A program made the translations under genes and the position numbers. Shown here piece by piece: positions 32,827 through 42,917 of a stretch of 64,000 bases of DNA. The notes beneath the pieces were generated by a model. The model had not been told where the DNA came from. It saw only the letters and a program-made list of their open reading frames with translations, and ran no database searches. This stretch comes from Xenophilus aerolatus (lineage in GTDB: Bacteria > Pseudomonadota > Gammaproteobacteria > Burkholderiales > Burkholderiaceae_C): NCBI GenBank assembly GCA_030418545.1, contig QAIB01000001.1:806001-870000 (forward strand), written 5' to 3'. Every line of letters starts with the position of its first letter. Position 1 is the first letter of the stretch.

Positions 32827-33739
32827 GCGGGCCAGTGAATTCGGCGCGTCGGCGGCCGTGCCGCTGACGCCGGGCGATACCACGCACATGAGCGCGGGCG
32901 ACATGCTGCGGCAGGCCCGCGAGGCGCATGGCCTGCATGTGGAAGTGGTGGCCGCGGCCCTCAAGGTGCCGCCGCAGAAGCTCGAGGCCCTGGAGGCCGA
33001 CGACATCGACGCGCTGCCCGACCCGGTGTTCGCGCGTGCCCTGGCCGCCAGCGTGGCGCGCGCGCTGCGCATCGATCCCGCGCCGGTGCTCGCCAAGCTG
33101 CCCGGCGCGCCGCAGGCCGCCCTGGCCGAGGCCGACCGCAGCATGAGCGGCAACATCCGCCAGCATCCGCACCGCGGTGCCGGCCGCCAGCCGCAGGGCC
33201 GCCTGCTCCCCAGGCCGCTGCTGGCGCTGGTGGCGGTGCTGCTCATCGGCGCAGCGGCGGTGTTCTGGTTGCCGCAGTCGGTCTTCGACGGCGCCGGCGC
33301 ATGGCTGGGCAAATTGACGGATCGGCAAGGCACGTCGTCGGCGACCGCGTCGTCGGACGGCGCAGCGGCGCCCGCCGCACAGCCCGGCACAGTGGTCGAG
33401 TCCGTGGTGGCCGCGCCGACGGCCGCGGCGGCGCCCGCAGACGCGGCGCCTTCCGCACCGGCTCCGGCGCCGGAGCCGGTCGCCACGGCCCCCAGCGACA
33501 TGCTGGTGCTGACGGCTGCGCGCGGCGAATCCTGGATCACCGTCACCGAGGCGGGCGGCAAGGTGCTGCTGCGCAGGCTGGTGGCGTCGGGCGAGACGGT
33601 CAAGCTATCGGGCAGCCTGCCGCTGTCGGTGGTGGTCGGCCGGGCCGGCAACGTCGACGTGCTCGTGCGCGGCAAGGCTTTCGACCTGGCGCCGCTCGCC
33701 AAGTCGGGCGGCGTGGCGCGCTTCGAGGTCAAATCTTGA
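32819..33739 (+). CDS. RodZ-like membrane protein with helix-turn-helix and DUF4115 domains
   Basis: A 306-residue bitopic protein. The N-terminal Cro/C1-type HTH spans about residues 24-90 ([26 protein letters not shown]), a transmembrane helix lies at about 128-146 ([18 protein letters not shown]), then an Ala/Pro-rich linker, and a C-terminal beta domain (about 220-306) matching DUF4115 ([19 protein letters not shown]). This is the RodZ architecture, which links MreB to cell shape, and the position between pilW and ispG is the conserved rodZ site in proteobacteria. It overlaps pilW by 8 bp. Confidence 0.88.
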   Translation: MIERASEFGASAAVPLTPGDTTHMSAGDMLRQAREAHGLHVEVVAAALKVPPQKLEALEADDIDALPDPVFARALAASVARALRIDPAPVLAKLPGAPQAALAEADRSMSGNIRQHPHRGAGRQPQGRLLPRPLLALVAVLLIGAAAVFWLPQSVFDGAGAWLGKLTDRQGTSSATASSDGAAAPAAQPGTVVESVVAAPTAAAAPADAAPSAPAPAPEPVATAPSDMLVLTAARGESWITVTEAGGKVLLRRLVASGETVKLSGSLPLSVVVGRAGNVDVLVRGKAFDLAPLAKSGGVARFEVKS

Positions 33740-33773
33740 CGCGGCGCGTCTGCGCGCTGCGAAGGAGCTGCAG

Positions 33774-35066
33774 ATGACCGATCGCATGGACAAGCTGCCA
33801 GACGGCCCCATCGCGCCGGCGGCGCCGGCGGCGCGCCGCTCGCGCCAGGCGCGCGTGGTCTGGGGCCCGCGGGTGGTCACCGTGGGGGGCGACGCGCCGG
33901 TGCGCGTGCAGTCGATGACCAACACCGACACGGTCGATGCCATCGGCACCGCGATCCAGGTCAAGGAACTGGCCCAGGCCGGCTCGGAGATGGTGCGCAT
34001 CACCGTCAACACGCCCGAGGCTGCCGCGCAGGTGCCCTACATCCGCGAGCAGCTCGACCGCATGGGGGTCGACGTGCCGCTGGTGGGCGACTTCCATTAC
34101 AACGGGCATCGCCTGCTCACGGAGTTCCCGGCCTGCGCCGAGGCGCTGTCGAAGTACCGCATCAACCCCGGCAATGTGGGCAAGGGCGACAAGAAGGACC
34201 GCCAGTTCGGCCAGATGATCGAGGCCGCGATGCGCTGGAACAAGGTCGTTCGCATCGGCGTCAACTGGGGCAGCCTCGACCAGGAGCTGCTGGCCAGCCT
34301 GATGGACATCAACAGCCGCCGCGCCCAGCCCTGGGACGCCAAGAGCGTGATGTACGAGGCGCTGGTCAGCTCCGCCATCGATTCCGCCAGGCTCGCCGAA
34401 TCGATGGGCATGGACGGCAACCAGATCATCCTCAGCTGCAAGGTCAGCGGGGTGCAGGACCTGATCTCGGTCTACCGCGAACTGGCCCGCCGCTGCGACT
34501 ACGCGCTGCACCTGGGCCTGACCGAGGCCGGCATGGGCACCAAGGGCACCGTGGCATCGGCGACGGCGCTGTCGATCCTGCTGCAGGAGGGCATCGGCGA
34601 CACCATCCGCGTGTCGCTCACACCGCAGCCCGGCGAGTCGCGCACGCAGGAAGTCGTGATCGCCTCGGAGATCCTGCAGGCGCTCGGCCTGCGCGTCTTC
34701 GTGCCGAGCGTCACGGCCTGCCCCGGCTGCGGTCGCACCACCAGCACCACCTTCCAGGAACTGGCCAAGCAGATCGACGACTACCTGCGCATGCAGATGC
34801 CCGTGTGGCGCCACAAGTACCCCGGCGTCGAGGCCATGAAGGTGGCCGTGATGGGCTGCATCGTCAACGGCCCCGGCGAGAGCAAGCATGCCGACATCGG
34901 CATCAGCCTGCCCGGCACCGGCGAAGCACCGGCCGCGCCCGTCTTCATCGACGGCGAGAAGGCGCTGACGCTGCGCGGCGAGAACATCGCCACCGAGTTC
35001 CACCAGATCGTCGAAAACTACATCGAGAAGCGCTTCGGCCAGCCCCAGGCCGCCGATGCCGCCTGA
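33774..35066 (+). CDS. ispG: 4-hydroxy-3-methylbut-2-enyl diphosphate synthase (flavodoxin type)
   Basis: A 430-residue iron-sulphur enzyme of the MEP isoprenoid pathway. The TIM-barrel start [12 protein letters not shown] and [11 protein letters not shown] are family signatures. The [4Fe-4S] ligands are visible as CPGCGRT (C316, C319) and GCIVNGPGE (C362), with the Glu following. AAGGAG six bases before the ATG supports the start. hisS follows after 11 bp. Confidence 0.97.
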   Translation: MTDRMDKLPDGPIAPAAPAARRSRQARVVWGPRVVTVGGDAPVRVQSMTNTDTVDAIGTAIQVKELAQAGSEMVRITVNTPEAAAQVPYIREQLDRMGVDVPLVGDFHYNGHRLLTEFPACAEALSKYRINPGNVGKGDKKDRQFGQMIEAAMRWNKVVRIGVNWGSLDQELLASLMDINSRRAQPWDAKSVMYEALVSSAIDSARLAESMGMDGNQIILSCKVSGVQDLISVYRELARRCDYALHLGLTEAGMGTKGTVASATALSILLQEGIGDTIRVSLTPQPGESRTQEVVIASEILQALGLRVFVPSVTACPGCGRTTSTTFQELAKQIDDYLRMQMPVWRHKYPGVEAMKVAVMGCIVNGPGESKHADIGISLPGTGEAPAAPVFIDGEKALTLRGENIATEFHQIVENYIEKRFGQPQAADAA

Positions 35067-35077
35067 GTTCCTCTTCC

Positions 35078-36409
35078 ATGGCTGACAAGATCAGTGCCGT
35101 CAAAGGCATGAACGACATCCTGCCGGCGAGCGTGCCGCGCACGGACAAGCTCCCCGACTCCGCCCTGTGGCACTGGTTCGAATCCACGGTGCGCACCGTG
35201 CTCGCGCGCTACGGCTACCATTACATCCTCACGCCGGTGGTGGAGCCGACGGCGCTCTTCGTGCGCGGGCTGGGCGAGGTGACCGACATCGTCGAGAAGG
35301 AGATGTACTCCTTCACCGACTCGATGAACGGCGACAAGCTCACCCTCCGCCCGGAGGCCACGGCCGGCATCGTGCGGGCGATGGTCGAGCACAACGCCCT
35401 GTACAACGGCCCGCTGCGCCTGTGGACGATGGGCCCGATGTTCCGCCACGAGCGGCCGCAGAAGGGCCGGTACCGGCAGTTCCACCAGCTCGACGTCGAG
35501 GCCCTGGGCTTTGCCGGGCCGGACGTGGACGCGGAGCTGATCCTGCTCGTGCGTGCGCTTTGGCGCGAGCTGGGCCTGGTCGAAGGCCAGCACGTCCGCC
35601 TGGAGATCAACAGCCTCGGCCAGCCCGCCGAGCGCCAGGCGCACCGCGAAGCACTGATCCGCCACTTCGAGGCGCATGCCGAGCTGCTCGACGCCGATGC
35701 CCAGCGCCGCCTGCACAGCAACCCGCTGCGCATCCTGGACACCAAGAACCCGGCGATGCAGGCCATGGTCGAGGCCGCGCCCCAGCTCATGGACTTCCTC
35801 GGCGAGGAGTCGCGCGCGCACTTCGACGCGGTGCGCGCCGTGCTCGACGCTGCCGGCCTGGCCTACCGCATCAACCCGCGCCTGGTGCGCGGCATGGACT
35901 ACTACAACCTCACCGTGTTCGAGTGGGTCACCGACCAGCTCGGCTCCCAGGGCACGGTGTGCGGCGGCGGCCGCTACGACGGCCTGATCGGCCAGATGGG
36001 CGGCAAGCCGGCCCCGGCCGTCGGCTTCGGCCTGGGCATCGAGCGCCTGCTGCTGCTGGTGCAGGAGCTGGGCCTGGCCGTGCCGTCGACGGCGCCCGCC
36101 GCGTACGCGATCGTGCCTTCGGCGGCCGCGCTGCCGCGCGCCATGGTCGCGCTCGAGCAACTGCGTGCGGCCGGGGTGGCCGTGGTCCAGCACGCCGGCG
36201 GCGGCGGGATGAAGGCCCAGTTCAAGAAGGCGGACGCCAGCGGCGCGCGCTTCGCGCTCATCTTCGGCGACGACGAAATGGCGCGCGGCGAGGTCACCGT
36301 CAAGTCGCTGCGCGACGGCAGCGGCGCTCAGGTCGCCCGGCCGCTGGCCGATGTGGCCGGCTGGGCCGCCACCCTACAATCCGCGGCTGCCCAGGGCGCC
36401 ACGTCCTGA
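35078..36409 (+). CDS. hisS: Histidyl-tRNA synthetase
   Basis: A 443-residue class II synthetase. Motif 1 lies near [19 protein letters not shown]; motif 2 is [18 protein letters not shown]; histidine-binding [15 protein letters not shown] and [14 protein letters not shown]; motif 3 is [12 protein letters not shown]. An anticodon-binding domain fills the last 100 residues. The C-terminal codons contain a TACAAT that may be the -10 of the yfgM-bamB unit. Confidence 0.97.
   Translation: MADKISAVKGMNDILPASVPRTDKLPDSALWHWFESTVRTVLARYGYHYILTPVVEPTALFVRGLGEVTDIVEKEMYSFTDSMNGDKLTLRPEATAGIVRAMVEHNALYNGPLRLWTMGPMFRHERPQKGRYRQFHQLDVEALGFAGPDVDAELILLVRALWRELGLVEGQHVRLEINSLGQPAERQAHREALIRHFEAHAELLDADAQRRLHSNPLRILDTKNPAMQAMVEAAPQLMDFLGEESRAHFDAVRAVLDAAGLAYRINPRLVRGMDYYNLTVFEWVTDQLGSQGTVCGGGRYDGLIGQMGGKPAPAVGFGLGIERLLLLVQELGLAVPSTAPAAYAIVPSAAALPRAMVALEQLRAAGVAVVQHAGGGGMKAQFKKADASGARFALIFGDDEMARGEVTVKSLRDGSGAQVARPLADVAGWAATLQSAAAQGATS
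36375..36380 (+). promoter_or_regulatory. Candidate -10 box (TACAAT) for yfgM-bamB
   Basis: TACAAT inside the 3' end of hisS, 56 bp before the yfgM ATG. No clear -35; support is only the box and its position. Confidence 0.3.
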
Positions 36410-36435
36410 GGCTCTCTCTCACATAACGACAACGC

Positions 36436-37119
36436 ATGGCGACCCATCTCGATCTCGAAGAACAGGAACAGCTCGACCAGCTCAAGCACTTCTGGAACAA
36501 GTACGGCACGCTGATCACCTGGGTCGTGCTGCTGGTCGCCGGTGCCGTGGTGGCGTGGAACGGCTGGCAGTTCTACCAGCGCAACCAGGCGGCGCAGGCC
36601 GCAGCGCTCTACGACACGCTGGAACAGGCGGTGCAGGCCGGCGATGCGGATCGCGTCGAGCGCGCCTTCGGCGACGTCAAGAGCCGCTTTGCCCGCACGG
36701 CCTACGCGCAGCAGGCCGGCCTGCTGGCCGCGAAGTCGCTGGCCGACAAGGGCAAGCCCGAGGCCTCGCGCGCGGCCCTGGCCTGGGTGGCCGAGAACGC
36801 CGTCGATCCCGGCTACCAGGCGATCGCAAGGCTGCGCCTGGCCGCCGAACTCATGGACACCAAGGCCTGGGACGAGGCGCTCAAGCAGTTGTCGGCCAGC
36901 GTGCCCCAACCCTTCGAAGGCCTTGTGGCCGACCGCCGCGGCGACATCTACGCCGCGCAGGGCAAGCGCGACGAGGCACGCACCGAGTACGAAAAGGCCT
37001 GGAAGGCGCTCGGCACCGGCTCCGAATACCGCCGTCTGGTGGAGATCAAGCTCAATGCCGTGGGCGTGGACCCGAAGACCCTCGAAGCAACCGCGGCTCC
37101 GGCCAAGACCAACCCCTGA
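36436..37119 (+). CDS. yfgM: YfgM-like ancillary SecYEG translocon protein (tetratricopeptide, membrane-anchored)
   Basis: A 227-residue protein with a short cytosolic N-terminus (HLDLEEQEQLDQLKHFWNKYG), one transmembrane helix at about 26-44 and a periplasmic TPR-like domain. This is the YfgM family, which in E. coli associates with SecYEG and the chaperone PpiD. It sits between hisS and bamB, as in E. coli, with 11 bp before bamB. Confidence 0.93.
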   Translation: MATHLDLEEQEQLDQLKHFWNKYGTLITWVVLLVAGAVVAWNGWQFYQRNQAAQAAALYDTLEQAVQAGDADRVERAFGDVKSRFARTAYAQQAGLLAAKSLADKGKPEASRAALAWVAENAVDPGYQAIARLRLAAELMDTKAWDEALKQLSASVPQPFEGLVADRRGDIYAAQGKRDEARTEYEKAWKALGTGSEYRRLVEIKLNAVGVDPKTLEATAAPAKTNP

Positions 37120-37130
37120 TCGCACGCACC

Positions 37131-38285
37131 ATGAATTTCAAGCGTTTTAGTGCTCCAGCGCCCGTCCTTCGTGCGGGAGCAGCTATGGTTTTGATAGCGG
37201 TCGCCGCCAGCATCGCGGCCTGCTCGGGCACGGCCAAGCCCAAGCCGGCCGAACTGCCGCCCAACAACGCCTTGATGGGCGTTCGCCAGGCCTGGACCGC
37301 CAAGCTGCCCTCGGTGGCCTTCCCGCTGCAGACGGCGGTCAGTGGCGACACCGTCACGGTGGCCGCGGCCGACGGCACCGTGGTGGCGATCGATGCCCGC
37401 ACCGGCGCCGAGCAGTGGCGCGCCAGCGTGGGCGCGCCCCTGATCGCCGGCGTCGGCAGCGACGGTTCGCTGGCCGCGGTGGTCACGGCCAACAACGAAC
37501 TGGTGGCCCTGCAGGGCGGCAAGGTGCTCTGGAAGGAGCGCCTGCCTGCCGAAACCTACACCGCGCCGCTGGTGGCCGGCCGCCGCGTGTTCGCACAGAC
37601 CGCCGACCGCAGCACCACCGCCTTCGACGGGCAGAGCGGCCGCCGCCTCTGGACCCAGACCCGTGCCGCCGGCGACGCGCTGGTGCTGCGCAAGCCCGGC
37701 GTGATGTTCCCGATCGGCGACACCCTGGTCGCCGGCGTGGGCGCGCGCATGGTGGGCATGAACCCGAACAACGGCGTCTCGCGCTGGGAAGTCCCCATCG
37801 CCTCGCCCCGTGGCACCAACGACGTCGAGCGCCTGGTCGACCTGACCGGCACCGTGAGCCGTGTCGGCGAGACCGTCTGCGCGCGCGCCTACTACGCGGC
37901 CGTCGGCTGCGTCGACACCACCCGCGGCACGCTGCTGTGGAACAAGCCCTCCGTCGGCGCCGAAGGCGTGGGCGGCGACGAGCGCGCGGTGTACGGCACC
38001 GATTCGAACGGCAGCGTGGTCGCCTGGCGCCGCACCGACGGCAACGTGATGTGGACCTCCGACCGGCTGCGCCTGCGCACGCTCACCGCGCCGCTGGCCG
38101 TGGGTCGCACGCTCGTGGTCGGCGAAGACACCGGCACCGTGCACTTCCTGTCGCGCGAGGATGGCTCGCCGCTCAACCGCCTGGCACCCGATGGCTCGGC
38201 CATCGCGGCCGCGCCGGTGCTGGCCGCCAACACCGTGGTGGTCGTGACCCGCAACGGCGGGGTCTTCGGCTACCGGCCCGAATAG
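37131..38285 (+). CDS. bamB: Outer membrane protein assembly factor BamB (beta-propeller lipoprotein)
   Basis: A 384-residue lipoprotein of the Bam complex with an eight-bladed propeller built from PQQ-like repeats (DGTVVAIDARTGAEQWRA, NELVALQGGKVLWKERL, DSNGSVVAWRRTDGNVMW). The lipobox is SIAAC (Cys31). The n- and h-regions of the signal peptide (residues about 6-23) are encoded by a full copy of the dispersed palindromic element (37145-37199), so the export signal appears to be made from repeat DNA. Followed by a strong terminator at 38351. Confidence 0.95.
   Translation: MNFKRFSAPAPVLRAGAAMVLIAVAASIAACSGTAKPKPAELPPNNALMGVRQAWTAKLPSVAFPLQTAVSGDTVTVAAADGTVVAIDARTGAEQWRASVGAPLIAGVGSDGSLAAVVTANNELVALQGGKVLWKERLPAETYTAPLVAGRRVFAQTADRSTTAFDGQSGRRLWTQTRAAGDALVLRKPGVMFPIGDTLVAGVGARMVGMNPNNGVSRWEVPIASPRGTNDVERLVDLTGTVSRVGETVCARAYYAAVGCVDTTRGTLLWNKPSVGAEGVGGDERAVYGTDSNGSVVAWRRTDGNVMWTSDRLRLRTLTAPLAVGRTLVVGEDTGTVHFLSREDGSPLNRLAPDGSAIAAAPVLAANTVVVVTRNGGVFGYRPE
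37145..37199 (+). repeat. Dispersed palindromic element, copy encoding the bamB signal peptide
   Basis: TTTTAGTGCTCCAGCGCCCG, the pairing GCGGGAGC arm, then core GCTAT-N7-ATAGC ending at 37199. Same orientation and reading frame as the copies in rluB (28594) and the ABC ATPase (51373). Confidence 0.75.
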
Positions 38286-38350
38286 GTCCGGTACGGCGGC
38301 TGCGCCGCCCATCTTCCTGCCGCGCCGGCTGCAAATCCGGCCTTCCAAAC

Positions 38351-38375
38351 GACGCCGCCCTGCGGCGTCTTTTTT
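38351..38375 (+). terminator. Rho-independent terminator after bamB
   Basis: Perfect 8-bp stem GACGCCGC/GCGGCGTC (38351-38358 / 38362-38369) with a 3-base loop, followed by six T. It ends the hisS-yfgM-bamB transcript before der. Confidence 0.88.
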
Positions 38376-38417
38376 CTGCCGGCCGCGTTGTGCGCGTCCG
38401 CGGGATACAGTCAGCCC

Positions 38418-39770
38418 ATGAAACCCGTCATCGCCCTGGTCGGCCGCCCGAACGTGGGCAAGTCGACCTTGTTCAACCGCCTCACGCAGACGCGTGACGC
38501 GATCGTGGCCGACTTCGCCGGCCTGACGCGCGACCGCCACTACGGCACCGGGCACATCGGGCCGCGCGAATTCATCGTCATCGACACCGGCGGCTTCGAG
38601 CCCGACGCCGGCAGCGGCATCTACCGCGAGATGGCCAAGCAGACGCGCCAGGCCGTGGCCGAGGCCGACGTCGTCGTCTTCGTGCTCGACGGCCGACAGG
38701 GCCTCTCGGCCCAGGACCACGACATCGCCAACGAACTGCGGCGCCTGGGCAAGCCCTGCCTGCTGGCGGTGAACAAGGCCGAAGGCATGAAGGACAGCAG
38801 CCGCCTGGCCGAGTTCTACGAACTGGGCTTCGGCGACGTGCATCCGATTTCCTCGGCCCACGGGCAGGGCGTGCGCGCGCTGATCGAACTGGCGCTCGAC
38901 ACGTTGCCGCCGCCGCCCGACGAGCCGGAGGAGGGCGAGGCGGACGACCCGGCCAGCCGGCCGATCCGCCTGGCCGTCGCTGGCCGGCCGAACGTGGGCA
39001 AGTCCACGCTGATCAACACCTGGCTGGGCGAGGAACGGCTGGTCGCCTTCGACCTGCCCGGCACCACGCGTGATGCGATCAGCGTGCCTCTGGAGCGCAA
39101 CGGGCAGCGCTTCGAACTCATCGACACCGCGGGGCTGCGCCGCAAGGGGCGCGTGTTCGAGGCGATCGAGAAGTTCTCGGTCGTCAAGACGCTGCAGGCC
39201 ATCGAGTCGGCCAACGTGGTGCTGCTGCTCATCGATGCCACCGAGGGCGTGACCGACCAGGACGCCCACATCGCGGGCTTCGTCCTCGAGGCCGGGCGCG
39301 CGGTGGTGGTCGCGATCAACAAGTGGGATGCCGTCGACAGCTACCAGCGCGAGCAGATCCAGCGCCAGCTCGAGAACCGGCTGCCCTTCCTGAAGTTCGC
39401 CGCGGTGCATTTCATTTCGGCCAGGAAGCGCCTCGGCCTCGGGCCGGTCTGGCAATCGATCGTCCAGGCCCACCGCTCGGCGATGCGCAAGATGTCCACG
39501 CCGGTGCTGACACGCCTGCTGCTCGAATCCGTGCAGTTCCAGGCGCCCAAGAAGAGCGGCATGTTCCGGCCCAAGCTGCGCTATGCCCACCAGGGCGGCA
39601 TGAACCCGCCCGTGATCGTGGTGCACGGCAATTCGCTGGAGCACGTGAGCGAGAGCTACCGGCGCTTTCTCGAGGCGCGCTTCCGCAAGGAGTTCGACCT
39701 GGTCGGCACGCCGCTTCGGATCGAGTTCAAGACCTCGCACAACCCGTACGCCGACAAGCCAGGGGCTTGA
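38418..39770 (+). CDS. der: Ribosome biogenesis GTPase Der (EngA)
   Basis: A 450-residue double GTPase required for 50S subunit assembly. The first G domain has [21 protein letters not shown] and NKAEG; the second repeats [23 protein letters not shown] and NKWDAV. A C-terminal KH-like domain ends with [11 protein letters not shown]. The ATG at 38418 puts the first P-loop at residue 8, as usual; longer upstream frames carry no family similarity. Confidence 0.97.
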   Translation: MKPVIALVGRPNVGKSTLFNRLTQTRDAIVADFAGLTRDRHYGTGHIGPREFIVIDTGGFEPDAGSGIYREMAKQTRQAVAEADVVVFVLDGRQGLSAQDHDIANELRRLGKPCLLAVNKAEGMKDSSRLAEFYELGFGDVHPISSAHGQGVRALIELALDTLPPPPDEPEEGEADDPASRPIRLAVAGRPNVGKSTLINTWLGEERLVAFDLPGTTRDAISVPLERNGQRFELIDTAGLRRKGRVFEAIEKFSVVKTLQAIESANVVLLLIDATEGVTDQDAHIAGFVLEAGRAVVVAINKWDAVDSYQREQIQRQLENRLPFLKFAAVHFISARKRLGLGPVWQSIVQAHRSAMRKMSTPVLTRLLLESVQFQAPKKSGMFRPKLRYAHQGGMNPPVIVVHGNSLEHVSESYRRFLEARFRKEFDLVGTPLRIEFKTSHNPYADKPGA

Positions 39771-39926
39771 AACGGGCGGCAGCGTGCCCACCTGCTGCGT
39801 TCTGCCTTCGCGGCTGTCGGTCGCAACCGTCAATTTTCGAAGGCCATTCGGAAACCTTGCTGCAGCGCGGAAACGCTGTGTTAAGGTGCCCGGTCCAACA
39901 ACTTCTTTTTGAACACGGAGAATATC

Positions 39927-40172
39927 GTGAGCAACAAAGGGCAACTCCTACAAGACCCGTTTCTGAACACGCTGCGTCGCGAGCACGTGCCGGTCTCGAT
40001 CTATCTGGTCAACGGCATCAAGCTGCAGGGCCAGATCGAATCGTTCGACCAGTACGTCGTTCTGCTTCGCAACACAGTGACGCAAATGGTCTACAAGCAC
40101 GCCATCTCCACCATCGTGCCGGGCCGCGCGGTCAACTTCTCGGTCACCGAGAACGACGACGCAGGCGGCTGA
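39927..40172 (+). CDS. hfq: RNA chaperone Hfq
   Basis: An 81-residue Sm-like hexameric RNA chaperone that pairs small RNAs with mRNAs. The body [20 protein letters not shown] carries the distal and proximal face residues (Q8, F39/Y-type positions in [11 protein letters not shown], and YKHAISTI with the KH motif). The start is a GTG with GGAG six bases upstream; a TTG 18 bases earlier is in frame but has no ribosome-binding site. The order der-hfq-hflX-hflK-hflC is conserved in betaproteobacteria. A strong terminator follows. Confidence 0.97.
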   Translation: MSNKGQLLQDPFLNTLRREHVPVSIYLVNGIKLQGQIESFDQYVVLLRNTVTQMVYKHAISTIVPGRAVNFSVTENDDAGG

Positions 40173-40185
40173 ACGGCGCAGGGCA

Positions 40186-40212
40186 GGGCGGCTTCGGCCG
40201 CCCCGCCTTTTT
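40186..40212 (+). terminator. Rho-independent terminator after hfq
   Basis: Stem GGGCGGC/GCCGCCC (40186-40192 / 40197-40203) closed by a TTCG tetraloop, followed by CGCC and TTTTT (40208-40212). It partly separates hfq from hflX expression. Confidence 0.85.
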
Positions 40213-40228
40213 CTGAAGTCCGTTCCGA

Positions 40229-41407
40229 TTGTCTGAACCCATTCCCCGCCAGGACGGCGCCGTCATCCTCGTCGGCGTCGATTTCGGCCACCCCCATTTC
40301 GACAGCGACCTCGAGGAGCTCGGCCTGCTCGCGCAGACCGCCGGCCTCGAGCCCGTCGCCCGCCTCATCTGCAAACGCAAGGCGCCCGATGCGGCGCTCT
40401 TCGTCGGCAGCGGCAAGGCCGACGAGATCCGCGAACTCGCCGAACTGCATCGCGCCAGCGAAGTCATCTTCGACCAGGCCATCTCGCCGGCCCAGCAACG
40501 CAACCTCGAGCGCGCGCTCGGCGTGGCCGTCTACGACCGCACCTTCCTGATCCTCGAGATCTTCGCCCAGCGCGCGCGCAGCCACGAGGGCAAGCTGCAG
40601 GTCGAACTGGCGCGCCTGCAGTACCTCAGCACGCGGCTCGTCCGTCGCTGGTCCCACCTGGAGCGCCAGACCGGCGGCGCCGGCGTGCGCGGCGGCCCGG
40701 GCGAGAAGCAGATCGAGCTCGACCGCCGCATGATCGACGCGTCGATCAAGCGCACACGAGAGCGCCTGTCCAAGGTGCAGAAGCAGCGCGGCACGCAGCG
40801 CCGCCAGCGCGAGCGTCGCGACACCTTCAACATCTCGCTGGTGGGATACACCAACGCCGGCAAGTCCTCGCTGTTCAACGCGCTGGTCAAGGCCCGAGCG
40901 TATACGGCCGACCAGCTCTTCGCCACGCTCGACACCACGACGCGCCACCTGTACCTGGGCGACGTTGGGCGGCGCGTGTCGATCTCCGACACCGTGGGCT
41001 TCATCCGCGAACTGCCGCACGGCCTGGTGGATGCCTTCAAGGCCACGCTGCAGGAGGCCGTCGATGCCGACCTGCTGCTGCACGTGGTCGATGCCTCCAA
41101 CCCGCACCACCCCGAGCAGATCGCCGAAGTGCAGCAGGTGCTGCAGGACATCGGCGCCGGCGATGTGCCGCAGCTGCTGGTCTTCAACAAGCTCGATGCG
41201 CTGGATGCGGACCACCGGCCGCACGCCCTGGCCGACGAGATGGAGATCGACGGCCAGCGCGTGCCGCGGCTCTTCCTCAGTGCCCACTCGGGCGAGGGTC
41301 TGCCGGCGCTGCGCGAGCTGCTGGCGCAGCGCGCGGCGCAGGCGGCCGCACAGGACGAGAGCATGCCCCCAGCCGAGCACACCGAATTGCAGGGCGCCAC
41401 GCACTGA
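40229..41407 (+). CDS. hflX: Ribosome-splitting GTPase HflX
   Basis: A 392-residue GTPase that dissociates stalled ribosomes. The N-terminal HflX domain contains LFVGSGKADEI and FDQAISPAQQRNLE, with the GGAGVRGGPGEKQIELDRR linker. The G domain has GYTNAGKSSLFNAL, DTVGFIRELPHGLVDAF and NKLDAL. The start is a TTG at 40229, only 17 bp after the hfq terminator; no in-frame ATG lies nearby. Confidence 0.95.
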   Translation: MSEPIPRQDGAVILVGVDFGHPHFDSDLEELGLLAQTAGLEPVARLICKRKAPDAALFVGSGKADEIRELAELHRASEVIFDQAISPAQQRNLERALGVAVYDRTFLILEIFAQRARSHEGKLQVELARLQYLSTRLVRRWSHLERQTGGAGVRGGPGEKQIELDRRMIDASIKRTRERLSKVQKQRGTQRRQRERRDTFNISLVGYTNAGKSSLFNALVKARAYTADQLFATLDTTTRHLYLGDVGRRVSISDTVGFIRELPHGLVDAFKATLQEAVDADLLLHVVDASNPHHPEQIAEVQQVLQDIGAGDVPQLLVFNKLDALDADHRPHALADEMEIDGQRVPRLFLSAHSGEGLPALRELLAQRAAQAAAQDESMPPAEHTELQGATH

Positions 41408-41445
41408 TTGGGCACAATAGCTGCCTTCTATAAGAAGCGAAACGA

Positions 41446-42900
41446 ATGACGTCCATGCCAGAGAGCGCGCCCCGACCCGGATTGCTGCCGGCGCAGCCCC
41501 CGAGGAAGACAGAACGACGGGGAGCGGTGCTGCGTTTTCTCGCCAGCCGGTTTCCGGGCATGTTCAACCTGAACGACGGTCGCTGGGGCCGCAGCGACGA
41601 GCCGTCCTCCTCCGACGGCGAGCGCCCGGCACCGAGCCGACCGCCCGAGAACGATCCGTCCCCTCCGTCGGGCAACAACGGCAACCGCCCGCGTGGCCAA
41701 GGCCCCAACCAGGGCCCGCCCGACCTCGACGAACTGTGGCGCGACTTCAACCGCAAGCTCGGCGGCATGTTCGGCGGCGGTCGCGGCGGCGGCCCGCGAC
41801 CCAACGGCAATGGCGGGGGCGGCAACAACTACAAGCCCGACATGAAGAACGCCGGCTTCGGCATCGGCCTGATCGCCGCCGTGGCGGTGCTGATCTGGCT
41901 GGGCACGGGCTTCTTCATCGTCAACGAAGGCCAGCAGGCCGTGATCACCCAGTTCGGCCGCTACAAGGAAACCGTGGGCGCCGGCTTCAACTGGCGACTG
42001 CCGTACCCAATCCAGCGCCATGAACTGGTGGTGGTGACGCAGATCCGCTCGACCGACGTGGGCCGCGACAGCATCGTGCGCTCCACCGGCCTGCGCGAGT
42101 CGGCCATGCTCACCGAGGACGAGAACATCGTCGAAATCAAGTTCGCCGTGCAGTACCGCCTGAACGACGCCCGCGCCTGGCTCTTCGAGAGCAAGAGCCC
42201 GAGCGAGACGGTGGTGCAGGTGGCCGAGACGGCCGTGCGCGAGGTGGTCGGCAAGATGCGGATGGACGCCGCGCTGGCGGAGGAGCGCGACCAGATCGCG
42301 CCGCGCGTGCGCCAGCTCATGCAGAGCATCCTGGACCGCTACAAGGTCGGCGTCGAGGTCGTCGGCATCAACCTGCAGCAGGGCGGTGTGCGCCCGCCGG
42401 AGCAGGTGCAGGCGGCCTTCGACGACGTGCTCAAGGCGGGTCAGGAGCGCGAGCGGGCCAAGAACGAGGCCCAGGCCTATGCCAACGACGTGGTGCCCCG
42501 CGCCGTCGGTACCGCCTCGCGGCTGAAGGAAGAATCCGAAGCCTACAAGGCCCGCGTGGTGGCGCAGGCGCAGGGTGATGCGCAGCGCTTCGCGCAGGTG
42601 CTCACCGAATACCAGAAGGCGCCGCAGGTGACGCGCGACCGCATGTACACCGACGCCATGCAACAGATCTACAACAACACCACCAAGGTGCTGGTGGAGA
42701 CGAAACAGGGGTCCAACCTGCTGTACCTGCCGCTCGACAAGCTGATGCAATCCTCCGGCGCCGCAGCCGCTGCGCCCGCCGACGGCGCGCCGCCGAGCGT
42801 GGCCGGCACGGCGCCGCCGCAGTCCTCGTCCATTCCCGTCGCCCCGAGCGATTCGCGCGCCCGCGACAGCGGCCGCTCGCGCGACCGCGACGCACGCTGA
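41446..42900 (+). CDS. hflK: FtsH protease regulator HflK (SPFH domain)
   Basis: A 484-residue membrane protein that forms the periplasmic HflK-HflC cage around FtsH. A Pro/Gly-rich cytosolic N-terminus (about 1-135) is followed by one transmembrane helix (GLIAAVAVLIWLGTGFFIV) and an SPFH/prohibitin domain (NEGQQAVITQFGRYKETVGAGFNW). The C-terminal tail is Ala/Pro/Ser-rich. Met39 (41560), beginning FNLNDGRWGR, is a plausible alternative start because similar proteins begin there; neither start has a strong ribosome-binding site. hflC follows after 17 bp. Confidence 0.94.
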   Translation: MTSMPESAPRPGLLPAQPPRKTERRGAVLRFLASRFPGMFNLNDGRWGRSDEPSSSDGERPAPSRPPENDPSPPSGNNGNRPRGQGPNQGPPDLDELWRDFNRKLGGMFGGGRGGGPRPNGNGGGGNNYKPDMKNAGFGIGLIAAVAVLIWLGTGFFIVNEGQQAVITQFGRYKETVGAGFNWRLPYPIQRHELVVVTQIRSTDVGRDSIVRSTGLRESAMLTEDENIVEIKFAVQYRLNDARAWLFESKSPSETVVQVAETAVREVVGKMRMDAALAEERDQIAPRVRQLMQSILDRYKVGVEVVGINLQQGGVRPPEQVQAAFDDVLKAGQERERAKNEAQAYANDVVPRAVGTASRLKEESEAYKARVVAQAQGDAQRFAQVLTEYQKAPQVTRDRMYTDAMQQIYNNTTKVLVETKQGSNLLYLPLDKLMQSSGAAAAAPADGAPPSVAGTAPPQSSSIPVAPSDSRARDSGRSRDRDAR

Positions 42901-42917
42901 GCCGGGAGACCACAACC

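Noticed and set aside
36948-39944. A 998-codon minus-strand open frame across bamB and der
   Set aside because: Same shadow effect; the plus strand holds conserved genes with ribosome-binding sites.
41413-41437. Possible further copy of the palindromic element before hflK
   Set aside because: ATAGCTGCC and CTTCT-ATA-AGAAG are suggestive, but the arm and core do not match the other copies.
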